A DNA stretch of 64,000 nt from Platynereis dumerilii (taxonomy: Eukaryota; Annelida; Polychaeta; Phyllodocida; Nereididae): contig JAPTHN010000004.1 in assembly GCA_026936325.1 (NCBI GenBank), positions 8,977,439-9,041,438 of the forward strand, read 5' to 3'. The notes under the pieces were generated by a model, which was not told the DNA's origin, did no database searches, and saw only the letters and a program-made list of their open reading frames with translations. The number at the start of each line of letters is the position of its first letter. Position 1 is the first letter of the stretch. Of this stretch, positions 10,101 through 25,100 are shown piece after piece. A program made the position numbers and the translations under genes.

Positions 10101-13100
10101 GCAACCTATTATACCCAACCCACTATCCTATAAAAGCATCCAATCAGGAGACAGTCATGTGAGAGTCACGTTAACATACTCTTAATCCAAGCTTCTTCTC
10201 AATCACTCAAGGGAGACTTGGAACAAAATTGATGCAGATATAACTGGCTGAAACAAACTCGCTTTAATCTAGGAGTATGGTAACGTACATTATGGGAGCT
10301 CAGTATAATAATGGATTTTGCTGATCGGATTTTGTCATAAATCATGGAATGTGGATCAGGCTAAATTTGTGGATCGTGATACAAACCAAAAAAAAAAAAC
10401 CTATATATTTCAACTGTACATACATTCTAAAAAATGTCGGGACAAAATTGGTTTTTTAGATTCAAAATGGTTTTTTGAAAAACCAAATTACAATGCAAAA
10501 CCAAAATGGATTTTAAAAAAAATCCATTTTGGTTTTTTGCATTGAAATTTGGTTTTTCAAAAAACCATTTTGAATCTAAAAAACCAATTTTGTCTGAATT
10601 TTTTTTAGAGTGTATTGAATTGAACTTGGCAAATGGTGTCAATCCCCAGTAGTCTGTGTGAAACTTGAAAAATTTTGATTAACTTGTTCTCCTTTTACCT
10701 GGTTCAAAACGTGGGAGTTAGGCGTCAGCGCCTTAATCTTGTAAGCTTCAGCAACTGTCGACAAGGGTGAAGTATAGGCGGCAGCAGGAGTGCGAACAAC
10801 TTCCGCTCCGAAAGCCCGCAGTGTGTCTTCCTTCTCCATGCTCATCTTGTCAGGCATTACGATGATGCATTTGTATCCCTTGACAGCTGATGCCAAAGCC
10901 AGTCCAATCCCTGAGAATAAAAGTGACAAAATTGAAAGAGATCCTAGGCACAAACACAGCTTTCATTTTCCCATTCATCAAAAGTCCAGAAACTCCTCTT
11001 TTAGTGATTGAAATTTTTTTTTCCAATTTTACTCTGATTTGAAGTTGTATTGGGTTTGTAACTTGCATAGATTGAGTCTCAGCCAATCTTTGAATCTTTA
11101 TGACGTAAAATTTAAGATGAGATTGTCCATTGGTGAACAGTACAAAAATAAATGAATAATAAATTATATATTGTTTGACTTGCTGAGTTTTGGTTGCAGT
11201 CCGGGCAGTGATACTATGTGATAATTATTTGAATATTGCCATACTTATGTTTTAATTTCAAACTGAGGCTTACGGAATTTTTAATTTTCTGCACGAAACT
11301 TGCATTGCTGAATATAGTGCTTGAGAAAGTTGAAAAAGGGCCACACAAAATCCTAAATGGCCGTTCTTACGCACTGTCCAAATGATAAAAATGCCCGTAT
11401 CTTGGCAAAAAATCGATATCTTCCAAACTAATTGAGATAGAGATGTGATTTTAATGTCCATACCTATGTTTTCCATATCAAGAAATTCAATAATGACCTT
11501 AAAACTTCCCTTAGCTCTATATTTTTGGTAAAAACTTAACTAATATAAAAAGAAAATAATATCTTCCAAACTAATTGAGATGGAGATGTGATTTTAGTGT
11601 CCATACCTATGTTTTCCACATCAAGGAATTCAATAATGACACCAAAACTTGTCTTTTGAAGTACCAGATGATATCAATAACCCACCTGTATTTCCAGACG
11701 ATGGCTCAATAATAGTGTCGCCCGGTTTGATTTTTCCAGCTTTCTCTGCATCTTCAATCATTCGCAGGGCGATACGTTCCTGAAATTACACAGAGGAAAC
11801 TATTTTACACTATGATCTTTTCCAGAAGGATCGTTTCGTGCTCAGATAAGTGCTTCGAGCAATATAGGAGTGATCTCGTTACATAGAAGTTACATATAAA
11901 ATACTTTTGTATCGCCATGCTTGCGATGTTTAAGTGATCAATGTTGTTTTTGCCATGAAGACAATGTTACTGTAAAAAGATTGCCATATTACGGCCATCT
12001 TTTGATCTTCGAAAAAGGCTTTACATAGAGCTGTTTTACATAGAGCTGTTTTACATAAAGAGAAAAGGAGAGTTAAACAAGTTAAAAACAGGCGAATCTC
12101 GTCGGGAAAAACAGCGTGCTGAATCAATAATAACAGGCGATATTTTCAAAATGGTGGACAGCTGGTTGACAGAATAGCATAACAGATCTTCTACAGAGAT
12201 TGAACAAGTTATAAATCTTTCCAAAGGGCCATAAAATCTGCATAAAATCTCCATAAATTAATTATGGATTAAGTAAAAAAGATATTTTTGATACGACTCC
12301 CTTCTCCGGTTGAGGAAATACCTTTACGGAGCCGCCAGGATTGAAGTACTCGCATTTGGCCACTGTACAATACAAATACATTGTTATAGTTGCTTTCAAA
12401 TTTCATTTTCGTAAAAATAGGTCAAATTGATTTTCGTAAATATATGTCAAATTATCTTTAAAATATTTTTATGATAATATTTTAATAAAATATACATTAA
12501 ATTAATTTCAATTATCGTTTTAATCTGTGTCTTTGGAAAAAAGACACAATTTTTTGCTTAATTTGAACTTCTTCAATATTAAATAATTATTATTAATATC
12601 ATTATTAGACAAAAAATTGAAGAATATTATTATCAGTAAAGTAATTATTATAGACATAATAAAAGCAGGTCACACATAAAGTGACAAAAATATTTAATTT
12701 CAATAATTTTTTACAAAATAATGTGACATCAAAGGTATGTACAAACACTAAAATATTATAGAATTAACAAGTTAGAGTCGACAATTACACCTTATTTTCA
12801 ACTATGTGATATCCCTATCAACGACAAGACTGCAAAACTACTCGCATACACTGATACTTCATTAAAGATAACAACTGCACTGTGCCAAACCAGAGCTGAA
12901 TTTGAAGTGTAACTGCAGTTACACTCCCAAAATGGTGCCAATTGTTGGTTTATTGGTTTAGTGGATTTTTTGTTGTTGCCAAAAACATCTGTGGTGGGTA
13001 GAAGTCACAACACAGTAGTTGAGATATTTATTAATAACTTCTCCACAATTGCAATTAAAAATACATTTGTGACACAATTAGGAATAACTTAACATAATAC

Positions 13101-16100
13101 ATAAAAACATTATGCCATTATCAGGGTGCATCATCAGCCCCTATATCTTCGAAACATCATGCACTTTTGCATGATTGTACCCTTGTATCATAAAAGAACC
13201 CCTGCAAAATTTTAGGAAAAAATTCTACTGCCAAAGGGTGGCACAACAGCCTTGAAATTTCAGTATTCGGTCATATTTTAGCGATTCACGGTTATAAGTA
13301 ATATTGTCAATTTTAAATGAAATGGATTTTGAATTGCACAGTAAGATTCCTTAGAAAGAGAGTTTAATTTGAATACCAACATCAATGGTTTCCATTCAGT
13401 AGAAGTCAAAATTGAGTGGAGATATTTTCTTTTTTATTGGGTAAAAAGAAAAAAAAAAAAAAAAAAGATGTTAATATGACTTTAGGAAGTCAAAAAAATC
13501 TACAAAGTGGAAATATGGTCTACTACATTATCTGATAAAACCTTGATTGCATTATGATGTGGTCAGAAGAAAAGGATATGCAGAATGGTGTCTCAATGAA
13601 CTGTTGTTTTTCTCTTGTTTACATGTAATTTATGAAAATTTGCACATTTGAATTTTATGTATAACTATCTAGAAATATTTTTCAATATCCTGCTTTCTTC
13701 AGCAAAGTGTTCCTTGTGTTTTATTCTAATGATGACGTCAAAGTTGCGCAGAAGTTTAGCTTTTAAGTAGATTTTTCCAAACATTTTGTCATAATAGTCA
13801 GAAACTTTCGGCTTTCCAAAAAACTGATGCATGAGAAATTTTTAGAAATATAGCTTTCTACCATTCAAATTAAAGACAATTTTCTTCTGAGAATAATGGT
13901 ATGTGAATTGAAATCATACAGCCAACCATAAGCTAGATATTGCTAACCGCGACTCTTCAAAGCATCATTTTTGACAATTTTGGACTCAACTTTGACACAA
14001 AAGTGCCACCCTAAAGCCACTTCGGATCTTATTGAAATTTTGCAGAATGTGTTTCTACGGGTAAAGGTAGGCCTACAATATGGCAAAAGTGCAAATGAAT
14101 ATTTCAATTTTTTCATTTTTAGGGGGCAGACTATGCACCCTAGCCATTATAGAGTGTTGATCAAGAGCTATGGCAGTTACTTCCATTACATGTAATAATA
14201 AATTTCCGCTCTGGCACAATGAGCCGTTTTACAATAATATTTTATATGTAATAGCACATTTGTTTTCAGAAGATATGTTTTTGCACTTATAATATATGTA
14301 TCGATCGGTTACAACTTACAACACATGTCTACTATACGAAAAATCAATAAGAAAAATCTGATTCACTATGAGGATATAAATTCTAATGATTTTATTGAAT
14401 TATAACATGCACCCCTACAATGGTCCCTGCATTGTAAGGTACCCTGTCATAAGACAGGAGCACCTCATGACAGTGTGTTATTATAATGCCTGAAAGCATA
14501 CTGCAAAGAAACAGATCCATACAGTGCATAGTTTCAACAGGATTTGGTGCACAGAGTCACATACAGGATAATCTGGTGCATCACAATAGGCCTGCCTAGC
14601 TCTGCTGGCAGACCTAATAATGGTTGTCATCCCACACTAACACAGAAGGGGTCATTTTGTAAGGCAGGGACCACTGTAGCAGTGTAACAATAATGTAGCA
14701 TAAATTTCACATTTACAGATTTTAAAAATGTATTTGCAAAAAGTTACAAAAATGCAAAAACAAGACTATATATAAATTTATTCTCTCATCCTAGACACTA
14801 ATAATAATATAATATTGCTGGACAAGAATATATCAATACATGCAGTCTATGATATTGAAATCTCATATATGTAAAATAATACTAAATCAATACAAACAAC
14901 ATTCAATGGATGATAATCATTATAGCATTACAAATGAAATGTCAAATGATATAAACATTGTACTTACATATGTCACACTGAATGCCAAACGTCTGCGGGA
15001 TCTTATTCAGTTTCACGAGCGGAGTGTCTCCGGTGACTGCCATGATGTTTGGAAATATTTTTGGTCTTGGTTTCCTGCAAAAAAAGACAGAAATTCATTC
15101 AGAAATGCAGCATTGCAGCTACATATATTTTTTTGCATTTGTTTGGATATGAGTTCATTTTCCATTTGGGCAAAGTAGGCCTCCTCCATTTGCAGTTCCA
15201 AACTTATGTGCAAGCACTTGGTAATCTTTCACTTGTGGGCAATTCCGTAAAGTCTGATTCACAGATTTGACACTTCAGCAGCTTGTGTAGCCCTACCATT
15301 ATAGCTTAGCTATTTCATTGTTATCCAGGCATGAGGGCTGGTATCAGACAAGCCGTCAACCAAAGCTTCAAGTGTAACAGGAGTCGAGCTATGGCAAAAT
15401 ATCATGGTGTCGGACGTACACCGTGTGATGTACGTCCGACACCATGATATTTGCTTAGTAGCTCAGCTCCTGTTACACTTGGAGCTTTGGTTGGTGGCTT
15501 GTCTGATACCCGTATTACCTGGCCTCATCCCTATTTAACAATGAAATAGCTGAGGTCTAATGGTGGGGCTACACAAGCTGCTAAAGTGTCAAATCTGTGA
15601 ATCAGACTTTACGGAATTGCCCTTGTACAGTTAAAAAAAATCCTTTCCCTGAGCAGATTTCACTTTATATTGAAATAGCTATTTAGTCAGGGGAGCAAAC
15701 TCCTCAAAATTGATTGATGAGTAATGGGGTGCCTTTTACTGATCTCTAACCATGAATTGAATCCAGTGAGGCTCTCAGGGACAGGGTGCGATTCCTGCAC
15801 CCTGCACTACATGACAGGATGATACGTACGCCCAAAATGGCTGCAAATCCCCTGTGTCATTCGCCTCATCATCATACTGATGTCAGCAGTATATGGTTAA
15901 GTCGGAACTGACGGCCCCCAATCATAACAGTCTGTCACTTTGATATAGAAAAAGAGCGGACTGTTGCACTGTGAAAATGGCACTTCATGTGTTATCGAAG
16001 TGATGATTTGTTGTCATACCCAATACTTTCCATGTTAATTTGATTTAAGGAGACTTATCCCGTTTTTTGGTGACAGCTAAAAGAAAGGATTATGCATCCG

Positions 16101-19100
16101 ATTTTCACTCCAAAATCAGTTATGACAAGTCGAATGGCCTTCTCTTGATCATGACTAATCAACGCCTCTATGTTTCCCATGTTGAAGGTAGAGAAGATGA
16201 CACTTCATTGGCTATCATGACTCACAAAGCGCATTTTTCACAGTGAACTGGTCCTCATTTTTTTCTGTATCAAAGTGACAGACTGTAATCATTAGCTTCT
16301 CAAAAAAATACGCATCTGATCCTGAGTGCGTGTCAGCCGTGCAGTATGGTACGATAAAACAAAAATATTCATGCAGCGGGTACATGTTAATCAATTTTTG
16401 CACAATGATTTAAATCTTTAAGTAATGCTTTTTTTGTCAATATCTAAAAAAAAATCCCTTCAAAAGTTACCTCAGTGCAGATGTTGACCCATAAATTTTT
16501 TAAATTGTTTTATGTTTTCAACTTCATCGAAGCCATTAAAATTGTGTATCCTTGGTTGCCCCACCATATTTGGCAACATTGTAGCTTCACTAAAAATAAC
16601 CTCTTTCTTTGTTTGGGGAATTTCCACTTAATTTTATCTTTTGCATGCCCCATTTAATTGAAAAAGAAATGGGTACAATCTTTTTGGTATCGCATTTTTT
16701 CTTCATCTTCCACTTTTTAACATCAACTCTATGATACCCCTCCCTCCATATTAAATAGAATTACACATCATTTAATTTTTTTGCATTAGATATTGTGTAC
16801 ACTCTAAAAAATTTCAGACAAAATTGGTTTTTTAGATTCAAAATGGTTTTTTGAAAAACCAAATTTCAATGCAAAAAACCAACATGGATTTTTTGACCGA
16901 CATTTTTTAGAGTGTACATCGAGAGAAAAAAATGAATTAATTTTATTCTGAGCGCCGCGCGTCTTGTGATAAATAACATGAAAAAATGACGTCACCATTA
17001 ATGTCCATTATTTAGAGCCAGCTGGTCAGCTGGTTGTATGTGAAATTCAACTTAGTTAAAGATCATGAAGACATGAACGGATAGACTTTAAGTATAGCAC
17101 ACATTTCCGTGCAAAGAACTGCTTGTTTTCCACAATTAAGTGAATTTTAGTTATTTCATAACTTAAGGAAAGCCCTGCTATGCCACTGTGCTATGCTTGA
17201 TATGTAAAAAAAAACAAGGGTTATTCAACAGCATGAAAAAGTATTTGTTGATTTTTTTAAAGGAATTCATCTTCAAATATTGACCTTGTTGACATTATTA
17301 TCACTGCAGTTCAGCTTGCTGAAGCAGTGATATATATATAGTTTTCCTTGGAAAGATAACTTACACACTTTGGAAATTTCTTGACAGTGCTGCTTCACCC
17401 TACAGTCTCTTACAAGATTCCCCTTTCAATATGTTTCCCAAGATGCCCAATTTCAATGTGTACGTTTACAAAATGCATTGTCACTAACTTCACTCTTCCA
17501 TAAATGGTTAAAATAATTGTGATTTTCCCTGAATATTTTCCACTGTCATTTCGTTCATGGTCCTAATTCTGCCCCCTCCTTTTTCATACACCCCCTCTTA
17601 CCTCAATCATGAATATAAAGCCCGCCCCTTCTCCAGGACTGCCCAATCAGGGCTGCAAATGGCTCATTACCATAAAGCCTGTCACATGGCTTTGTTTACA
17701 TCAGCACAGGTGGCATGCAGTAGGACTTTATACCGAACTCCACCTGTCGGAAACATTTGTAAACAGGTTTGGGACAAAATCTGTGCTGAGAAAAAAAATC
17801 TCCAATGTCAATCTATTTCATAACGTTTTCAGCTTTTACATTTTACTTCTTTTGACTTAACTAACTTTTTTCATCTATTGTGGCAATAAATGGCAAACTA
17901 GGAATTTACTAATTTAGGCTATTTTAGCAATACTTTTTCGAAAATCTGTCTTTTGAGTCAATGACATATCACATAGACCCCTTTTATATAAGTAAATTAT
18001 GAAATATATTCTATAAATATAATTCAGTAGATCACTATGGATAATAAAACACAAATTTAAATTTTTTTATTTCAATCATTTCATTCTCAGTATACTTTTT
18101 TAATTTTAAAAACTAGCATAAAACCCAAGACATGAATCCTACTATTAATAGTATCAAGCCATATTTTGCAAAAATGAATAAATAAAAGTTTTATTGTTGG
18201 TTACCTGATCACATAAGGGGGAGATCATTTAATAACCAGAGGGGGGGGGGGAAGCTTGGACTTGGAGTTTCTTTGAAATAAATAATTCCTTGCTCAATTT
18301 TGGTTAAATAAATAAATAAGTTTTGGCCCTCCACAATCAAAACATGGCAATGCTGCTAGTAAAACTGAAAGACAGAAAGTGTGGCACCAACTGAAGAATG
18401 CAAACTTGTCAAAACACCAAAGAATTAACTTATAGATATATTCTCTCTTGAATTTTTCACACTTCACTACTTTTCTTGATAAACCATCAATTGTATCACT
18501 TCCTGGGGGATTCATTATTTTGTTCAGTCAGACTAAGTTCTTAGTTCAATTTATCAATTAGGCTTCCACAGCTCTGTGTGTCAATTTTGAAACACACACA
18601 GCTGACAGTATATTTTAAGCTACCCTTGATACAAGGCTGAATGACAAGAAGCAGCAGTACTTCATTGGCTCCGTCCAAAAAGGCGTGTAAAATAACTGCA
18701 GTGAATCACACACTGCAAGCAGTTTGTATGAGAGGCACTGCACCTAATTGCTGCAGTGTATCCCGCAACCATTAGTGCTACATACGATTTTATTTTCCTA
18801 TGCCCCTATCATGTTGACCTCTGGTTTTAATGGAATTAATCTTTTATAATTGACCTTAGAATGACAGTTATGTAAATTTGGCTGTTAGAATAGGTTTAGT
18901 ATAACTCTAATCTTTCTTTTTGACATTAATTTACTCTGGCGACATACCAGCTTTAATATCTTTTAAAATGTTGACACAAGTGCAGACATTTAGTCCAATA
19001 TCAGAATTTGGCTGTACTCAATTTCATCATTTTATCTGAGCATTGATCGGTTTCCTGGCTTTGCTCCCCATATTAGGAAATACATTCGCTACAGCACTGT

Positions 19101-22100
19101 ACAGTGTAGCTATATATACACTATATATGTATTGAATTTCCACTAAAATTTATCAGTCAGATGCTTTATCGCCATTATCTATAGATTTTCCAATTGTCAA
19201 CTTCTAAGCACTAAATACAGCAGCTCCAACAAGTTCATGCATACATTATAAGATCTTACACAATTGTATTTCACAAACAAAGAAAGTAGAAAACATCAAG
19301 TTTATTTAAAAAAAAAACGTGTACAAGGCACTTTAAAGGGGGTGGGGAAGCCCCTCAATGACATCACAGGAGACTCCCTCTTTTCGGTTTTTCTAGGATG
19401 GTTTTCCTGGGTCTCTAAAATAGTATTTAAAAAATGTGCATGTTCCTGTAAAGTTGATCAGCACAATCTTAGGCCAATTTAACCCATGTGCAAAGTTTGA
19501 ATGAAATTGGTGCAGAATTTTGTCTCGAAATTTGTCCACAAGATTCCAGAGAAGACCAGCAACAATAAGAAATATTAATCTCAAATCAGGGTAGAAATAG
19601 ACTTTTTACTGAAAGTTTCAGAAAAAAATAGTATCGCAATAACTTATACTGCCAGAATCCTTCAGTAACATAGAGAACCTAAAGTCTGTTTCAGTGACTG
19701 TAGGGGGAACGGGGACGCAGTGAATCAGCAAAGTTTAGTTTTACCATATGTCAATGAGTTACGATTTCAGTTCCATAATGAGTGGCTTCAATAAAAGATA
19801 CAGCTGTCAACTACACATGCACACTATTACAATAAAAATGCCGATATAGTTCTTAGAGATATTGGGTGAAAAGGGTCAAGTGATCCACTGTGCCTCGCCA
19901 CAAAATTCCGAGGACACAGTGAATCGATGCTATTTCATTTTCATAAAAGAAATACTTAACATATGTTTACAGTAACAGTACGATGACACAGCACGCCCAA
20001 GCATGCTACCTCGGAAGTACTGCCTTGTAGGACTAAAAAAATACAATTTTAAGAAGTTCAGCACTCAAGACATTTGTAGTCGCTGGTGCATTATCAAATT
20101 TTGGCTCATGGGCAATTCCGTAAAGTCTGATTCACAGATTTGACACTTTAGCAGCTTGTGTAGCCCTACCATTACACCTCAGATATTTAATTGTTAAACA
20201 GGGATGACGCCAGGTAATAGGAGTATCAGACAAGCCATCAACCAAACCTTCAAGTGTAACAGGAGCTGAGCTACTAAGCAAATATCATGGTGCCGGACGT
20301 ACATCACACGGTGTACGTCCGACACCATGATCTTTTGCCATAGCTCAACTCCTGTTACACTTGAAGCTTTGGTTGATGGCTTGTCTGATACCCCCATTAC
20401 ATGTATCTGCCCTCATGCCTGGATAACAATGAAATAGCTAAGCTACAATGGTAGGGCTAAACAAGCTGCTAAAGTGACAAATCTGTGAATCAGACTTTAC
20501 GGAATTGCGCTCATAATCACACTTTACCCTATACCAGTAAAACAATACATGCTTCATCAAATATCTTCACATATTCATTTAGGTGACCCTCAAAGTTATC
20601 CTACAAATTGGACATTTCAGGAATATTGCACCATGAGAAGTCCCCTGATTCACTGTGGCAAGCGATTCACCTGTCCCCGTTCCCCCTATAGGTTTATTGA
20701 CATAATAAAACATATAGATCATTGTGCATAAAATCTGGGAATCCCCTTGTGCCTGGATCTCTTTCTATATGTCAGGCCTTCTGATTTTCTCATGAGTGTT
20801 TTTAGTTGTGACTTCATGGATATAACTTTATCAATTATTATCTTCATGACTGTAAAACATTTGTGAGTAGAAGTTACACTCCTATGCCAGAAAGCTCATG
20901 TGTTGAACACTTTGGAAGAAAATAAAATGAAAACTGACAAACTATTGATGAAATACATATTAATCATTTTAAAAATAATACTCCAAAAATAAATTTACAG
21001 TGTAATATTATCACAGATATTCATCAGACTTGCAAGCTGACAAAAAAAGACCATTCTGACAGGTAAAAAAAAAAGACAACTAGTTATTTGCTATATGCTA
21101 TCCATAATAATCAAGGACTTTAAATGGAGGGTTGAATTTGTTGGTGACAGATAGATATACAGATAGAAAGGTAGACATGATAACAGGTAAGTGAGGCTTT
21201 GTAAGCCCAGTTCTTGGTGCTCATGAGGGTTGATTGATGAGATGGGAGAGTGGGAGACCTCAACATGTTACACATTTACCCCATATGAGGAATCTTTCAC
21301 TTGCCCAGCACAGACACTGATAGTGATACAAGGAACCCCCAATTTAACGTCTCATCCGAATGGCATCCAGCTGAGATTTTGCTCATGAAAGTTCTCTGAA
21401 AGATGCTGCCTTATAAGGATTGCACCACTGTCCTTTCATTTTCTATTCATGCAGCTTTGTCATGTGATTGTCGCATGCTGATTAAATTTTAGGATAAAAT
21501 GTAGGTAAAAAGCCACCAAGTACACAATTAGGCCACACATAATTGATCTTTAGCTTCTCGGATTCCTCTCAAGGCCCTTTTTCTAGGGTCGGTCGGTAGG
21601 ACAAAAAAAAAAAAAGGTGAAAAAAAAAAATTTATAATGTCAAACATTTTTTTTTTTTTTTTTTTCAATTTTTTTTTCCATCGGCAGGAAATCTATTGTG
21701 TCGGCGGGTCCACGAAGCTAAGAATCAATTATGTGTGGCCTTAGCCCTATTTCTTAATGGTGCTGTTACCAATTTCTCCGTTTTATCTGATCTTGTGTCC
21801 GTTTCCTGGCTTTACTCACCATATTTGGAAAATGTCTTGCTAAGATGTCTATAGAGCTATATAGGCCTATGTCATCTTGTGAATTTCCGTCAAACATTTA
21901 TCAGTCACATGTTTTATCACAGCTATCTATAGATTTTTCAATTGTTTTTATCTCAATTTTATAGCACTGGATACAGCAGTTCAATTAGGTACATGCATAG
22001 ATTTAAATAGATATATTTATGTCTTGTACCTTTTCATTGTGAAAAGCATATATATTTTTTAATTATTTTATGTCTCATGTTGATCTATATAGATAGAGCA

Positions 22101-25100
22101 GTTCAAATAGGTTGTCATACGCTATATGTCTATCTACCTTGTACAGTGCTCAAACAAAGTAAAGGAACACCTCTTTCAGACCATTTTTATCAAACTGGGC
22201 AATCTGTAACTAAATGACTTAAGCATGGTTCTATTGTCTGTTCATTTGACTGGCCAATTCAGTTGTAACAGGGCAATTCCGTAAAGTCCAATTTCAATAT
22301 GTTACACTTTAGCAGCTTGTGTAGCCCTACCACCACGCATTAGCTATTTCATTGTTATCCAGACATGAGGCCAGGTAATAGGGGTATCAGACAAGCCATC
22401 AACCAAAGCTGCAAGTGCAGCAGGAGCTGAGCTACAAGGCAAAATATCATGTGTCGGATGTACATATAGTCCAGGCAAATTAGATATTGACCCACCACAA
22501 ATTCCTTTAGTTTTGACCCATACATTTTCGGAAAGCTTAGACTTCAAGGAATAACATATTAAAAATCTTCCGCCAAAATTTCCCGGGAACCCCCTTTTTT
22601 CAGCCAAAAACAAAATGGCCGCCAAATATACTTAAGAATTGGAATTTTCCTAGTGTCCCAAGCAGACACAAGTTGGTTTGTAGGTTATTGCATCCTTTTG
22701 GATTCCTTACACACCTACACACACTAACCATGAGTAAAACTTTTCCAATTGACCACTTAATCTACGTTATTCAACATGGAGTCCTAGATAACATCCAAGA
22801 TGGCCGCCATGCACTCGTCCTTAAATGACACAGGCAATTTTTCTCCAATTATTTCATGTGATACATCAAATTTGGGGTTTTCCTGGTCAAGGAATCTGAA
22901 TTTCATGGTTTCAGGGTCATTGGAGATGATTTATGGCTGCTACTAGGCCCTTATATTGTGAAGAATAGGAATATGACATAAATATGACACAATACAAGCG
23001 TATTTTTCACGTCTGACCATATAGTGAGGCTGCTTAATGTAACATCTTAGGAGAATCGTGCATTTTGTGATGGACCTACCAAATTTAGCACAGAGGTAGA
23101 AATCAACTAAAGAAGCTAAATTAGCTGTGGTGTCATTCTTGATTTTGGGTTACATCTCCATGGTAATGGTTTCCATAGCAACCATTAATTATTTTGTAAA
23201 TATTGATAATATTATAATATAGCATATATCTCACGAAATATGGCATCAGTGTTAAATTTAATGATGGACATGTGTTGCTGAGAAGTATGTGCTGCTTTAC
23301 TGTGGTTGCCATGGTTACCAATTTGTTTATTTTCACGCAATCATGGATGTTTCATGGGAGCTTCACTATATTTGTAAGTTCAACACTATGTGGATCAACT
23401 GCACAAAGATATGTTCCAAATGAGCAAGCAAGTTACATACCATATTGTTTGTTATGGTCTTGGCTATGCAATGGTTCATGATTTTACTCCTATTGCCCTA
23501 GATACTTACCCTAAAGCAGCTATTTTATGGCAATGAACACCCAAACTTTGGTGGGTGTAAATGTCATTTGATGTTGGTGTGTGATTCAGACAATTATACT
23601 GTACATGACGGGAAGTTTCTTACCAAATTCAACACAAGGGTAAAAACAAAAAAAAGAAGCAAAACTAGCATCTTCAATTTTCATAGCAACCTTTCCCATA
23701 GCAACAAGTGAATTCATCATAAATCTTAATAACAGAGCATAATTACCTCAGAAAAAAATGTCATCAAGGTTAAATTTGATTATGGATATGTGTAGCTGAG
23801 AAGTTGTGCTATATTATTATTGTTGCTATGGTTATCAATTTATTTATTCTCAAAGAATCATGGATATTTCAAGATACGTTTGTCCGTATTTGTAAGTTTC
23901 ACACCACTTGAATTCTTGAACTTCCCTCAAATACTTTCATAATGAACAAGCAAGTCATATGCCAAATTGTTGGCCATAGTTTGGGACATATACAGATTAT
24001 ACACTCATAAATATTGGTATTTTGTTTCACCCCAGCAACCAAAATGAATCCTGCACTATCCATCTCCATGACAACAGAAATTCTTAACTTGAGTGGACGA
24101 GGGGACATCCATAAATTCCACACATAAATTGATTACGGCCTCTTAGTACACAAATTGCGATGCAATTAAGGAAACTTTTTACAGATTCTTTTGTCACACA
24201 ATGTCCATGAACATTAAGATACCAAATTTGACCAGTCCTTAAATTGGATCACCTGCCATTTCTCATAGCTGGGCGATGCATCAAAGCAGGTGAAATATAT
24301 GGTGGACACTTCATAAACACTAGCTGTAGCAGTTAGAGTTTACTATTGATCCAGAGGGACCAGGTTTGAGTCTGCTCTACAGCGTCTTCTGTCTGTGGCT
24401 TTTGGCAAGCCACTTAGTCCTCCTTGCCACTGTCAACTGTTCTGGTTTATCACATATAAATTACAAGAGAAAAAATATAACTAATTGTCTGGTGCATTAC
24501 AGTGTTGAGATCCCAGAACCTGACCTAGCAAAGGGCAGAGGAAGGAAACCAAAACAAACCAGAGTGAGGTGTAAGGAGGGTAAGGGTCAGGGTTGAAAAA
24601 AAAAAAGCTGCCAAATCTCAGTGACCAAAAATATATAATAAATAATAATAGTTTGACACATCCTTGGTTGTGTGAGATTTTCATGAAACAAGGGGACGGG
24701 GTTTGGAATTTTTTTTGTGGGCGTTTTTACCCGGCCCGTTTATTTCATCGGAATGCATACTTTTAGATACTGAAGCCTTTTATTACATGCCACATGCCCT
24801 CAGGTGCATGGCAAGGGTACTTTTCTTGTGTATCTAGTCTTAGGTAATCATGCATGCATTCTTTTATATGGATAGGAATTACATGAAAACGTTTTTGAAA
24901 TAACATACAAGTACTGGGGCTGGGTTTACGTATGGACAACTTGGGCAATTTCCCGGGCTCAGAGCAATGGAGGGGGGGGGGACCCGGAAATTTAAAAAAA
25001 GAAGTCTCGCGGAACGTTGTAGAATCAAACTGCAATGCAAAATTGGTAGTCAATCAATTGGGCCCCCATCATACAATATTATTTTGATTAACTATGCACT

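Larger units (their letters stand above)
16286..20109. other. CBS intron 1, mostly plain sequence
   Basis: It holds the palindromic MITE at 16798-16916 and a segment at 18960-19250 repeated at 21770-21980. Otherwise AT-rich DNA with short homopolymers; no exon recognised. Confidence 0.5.
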
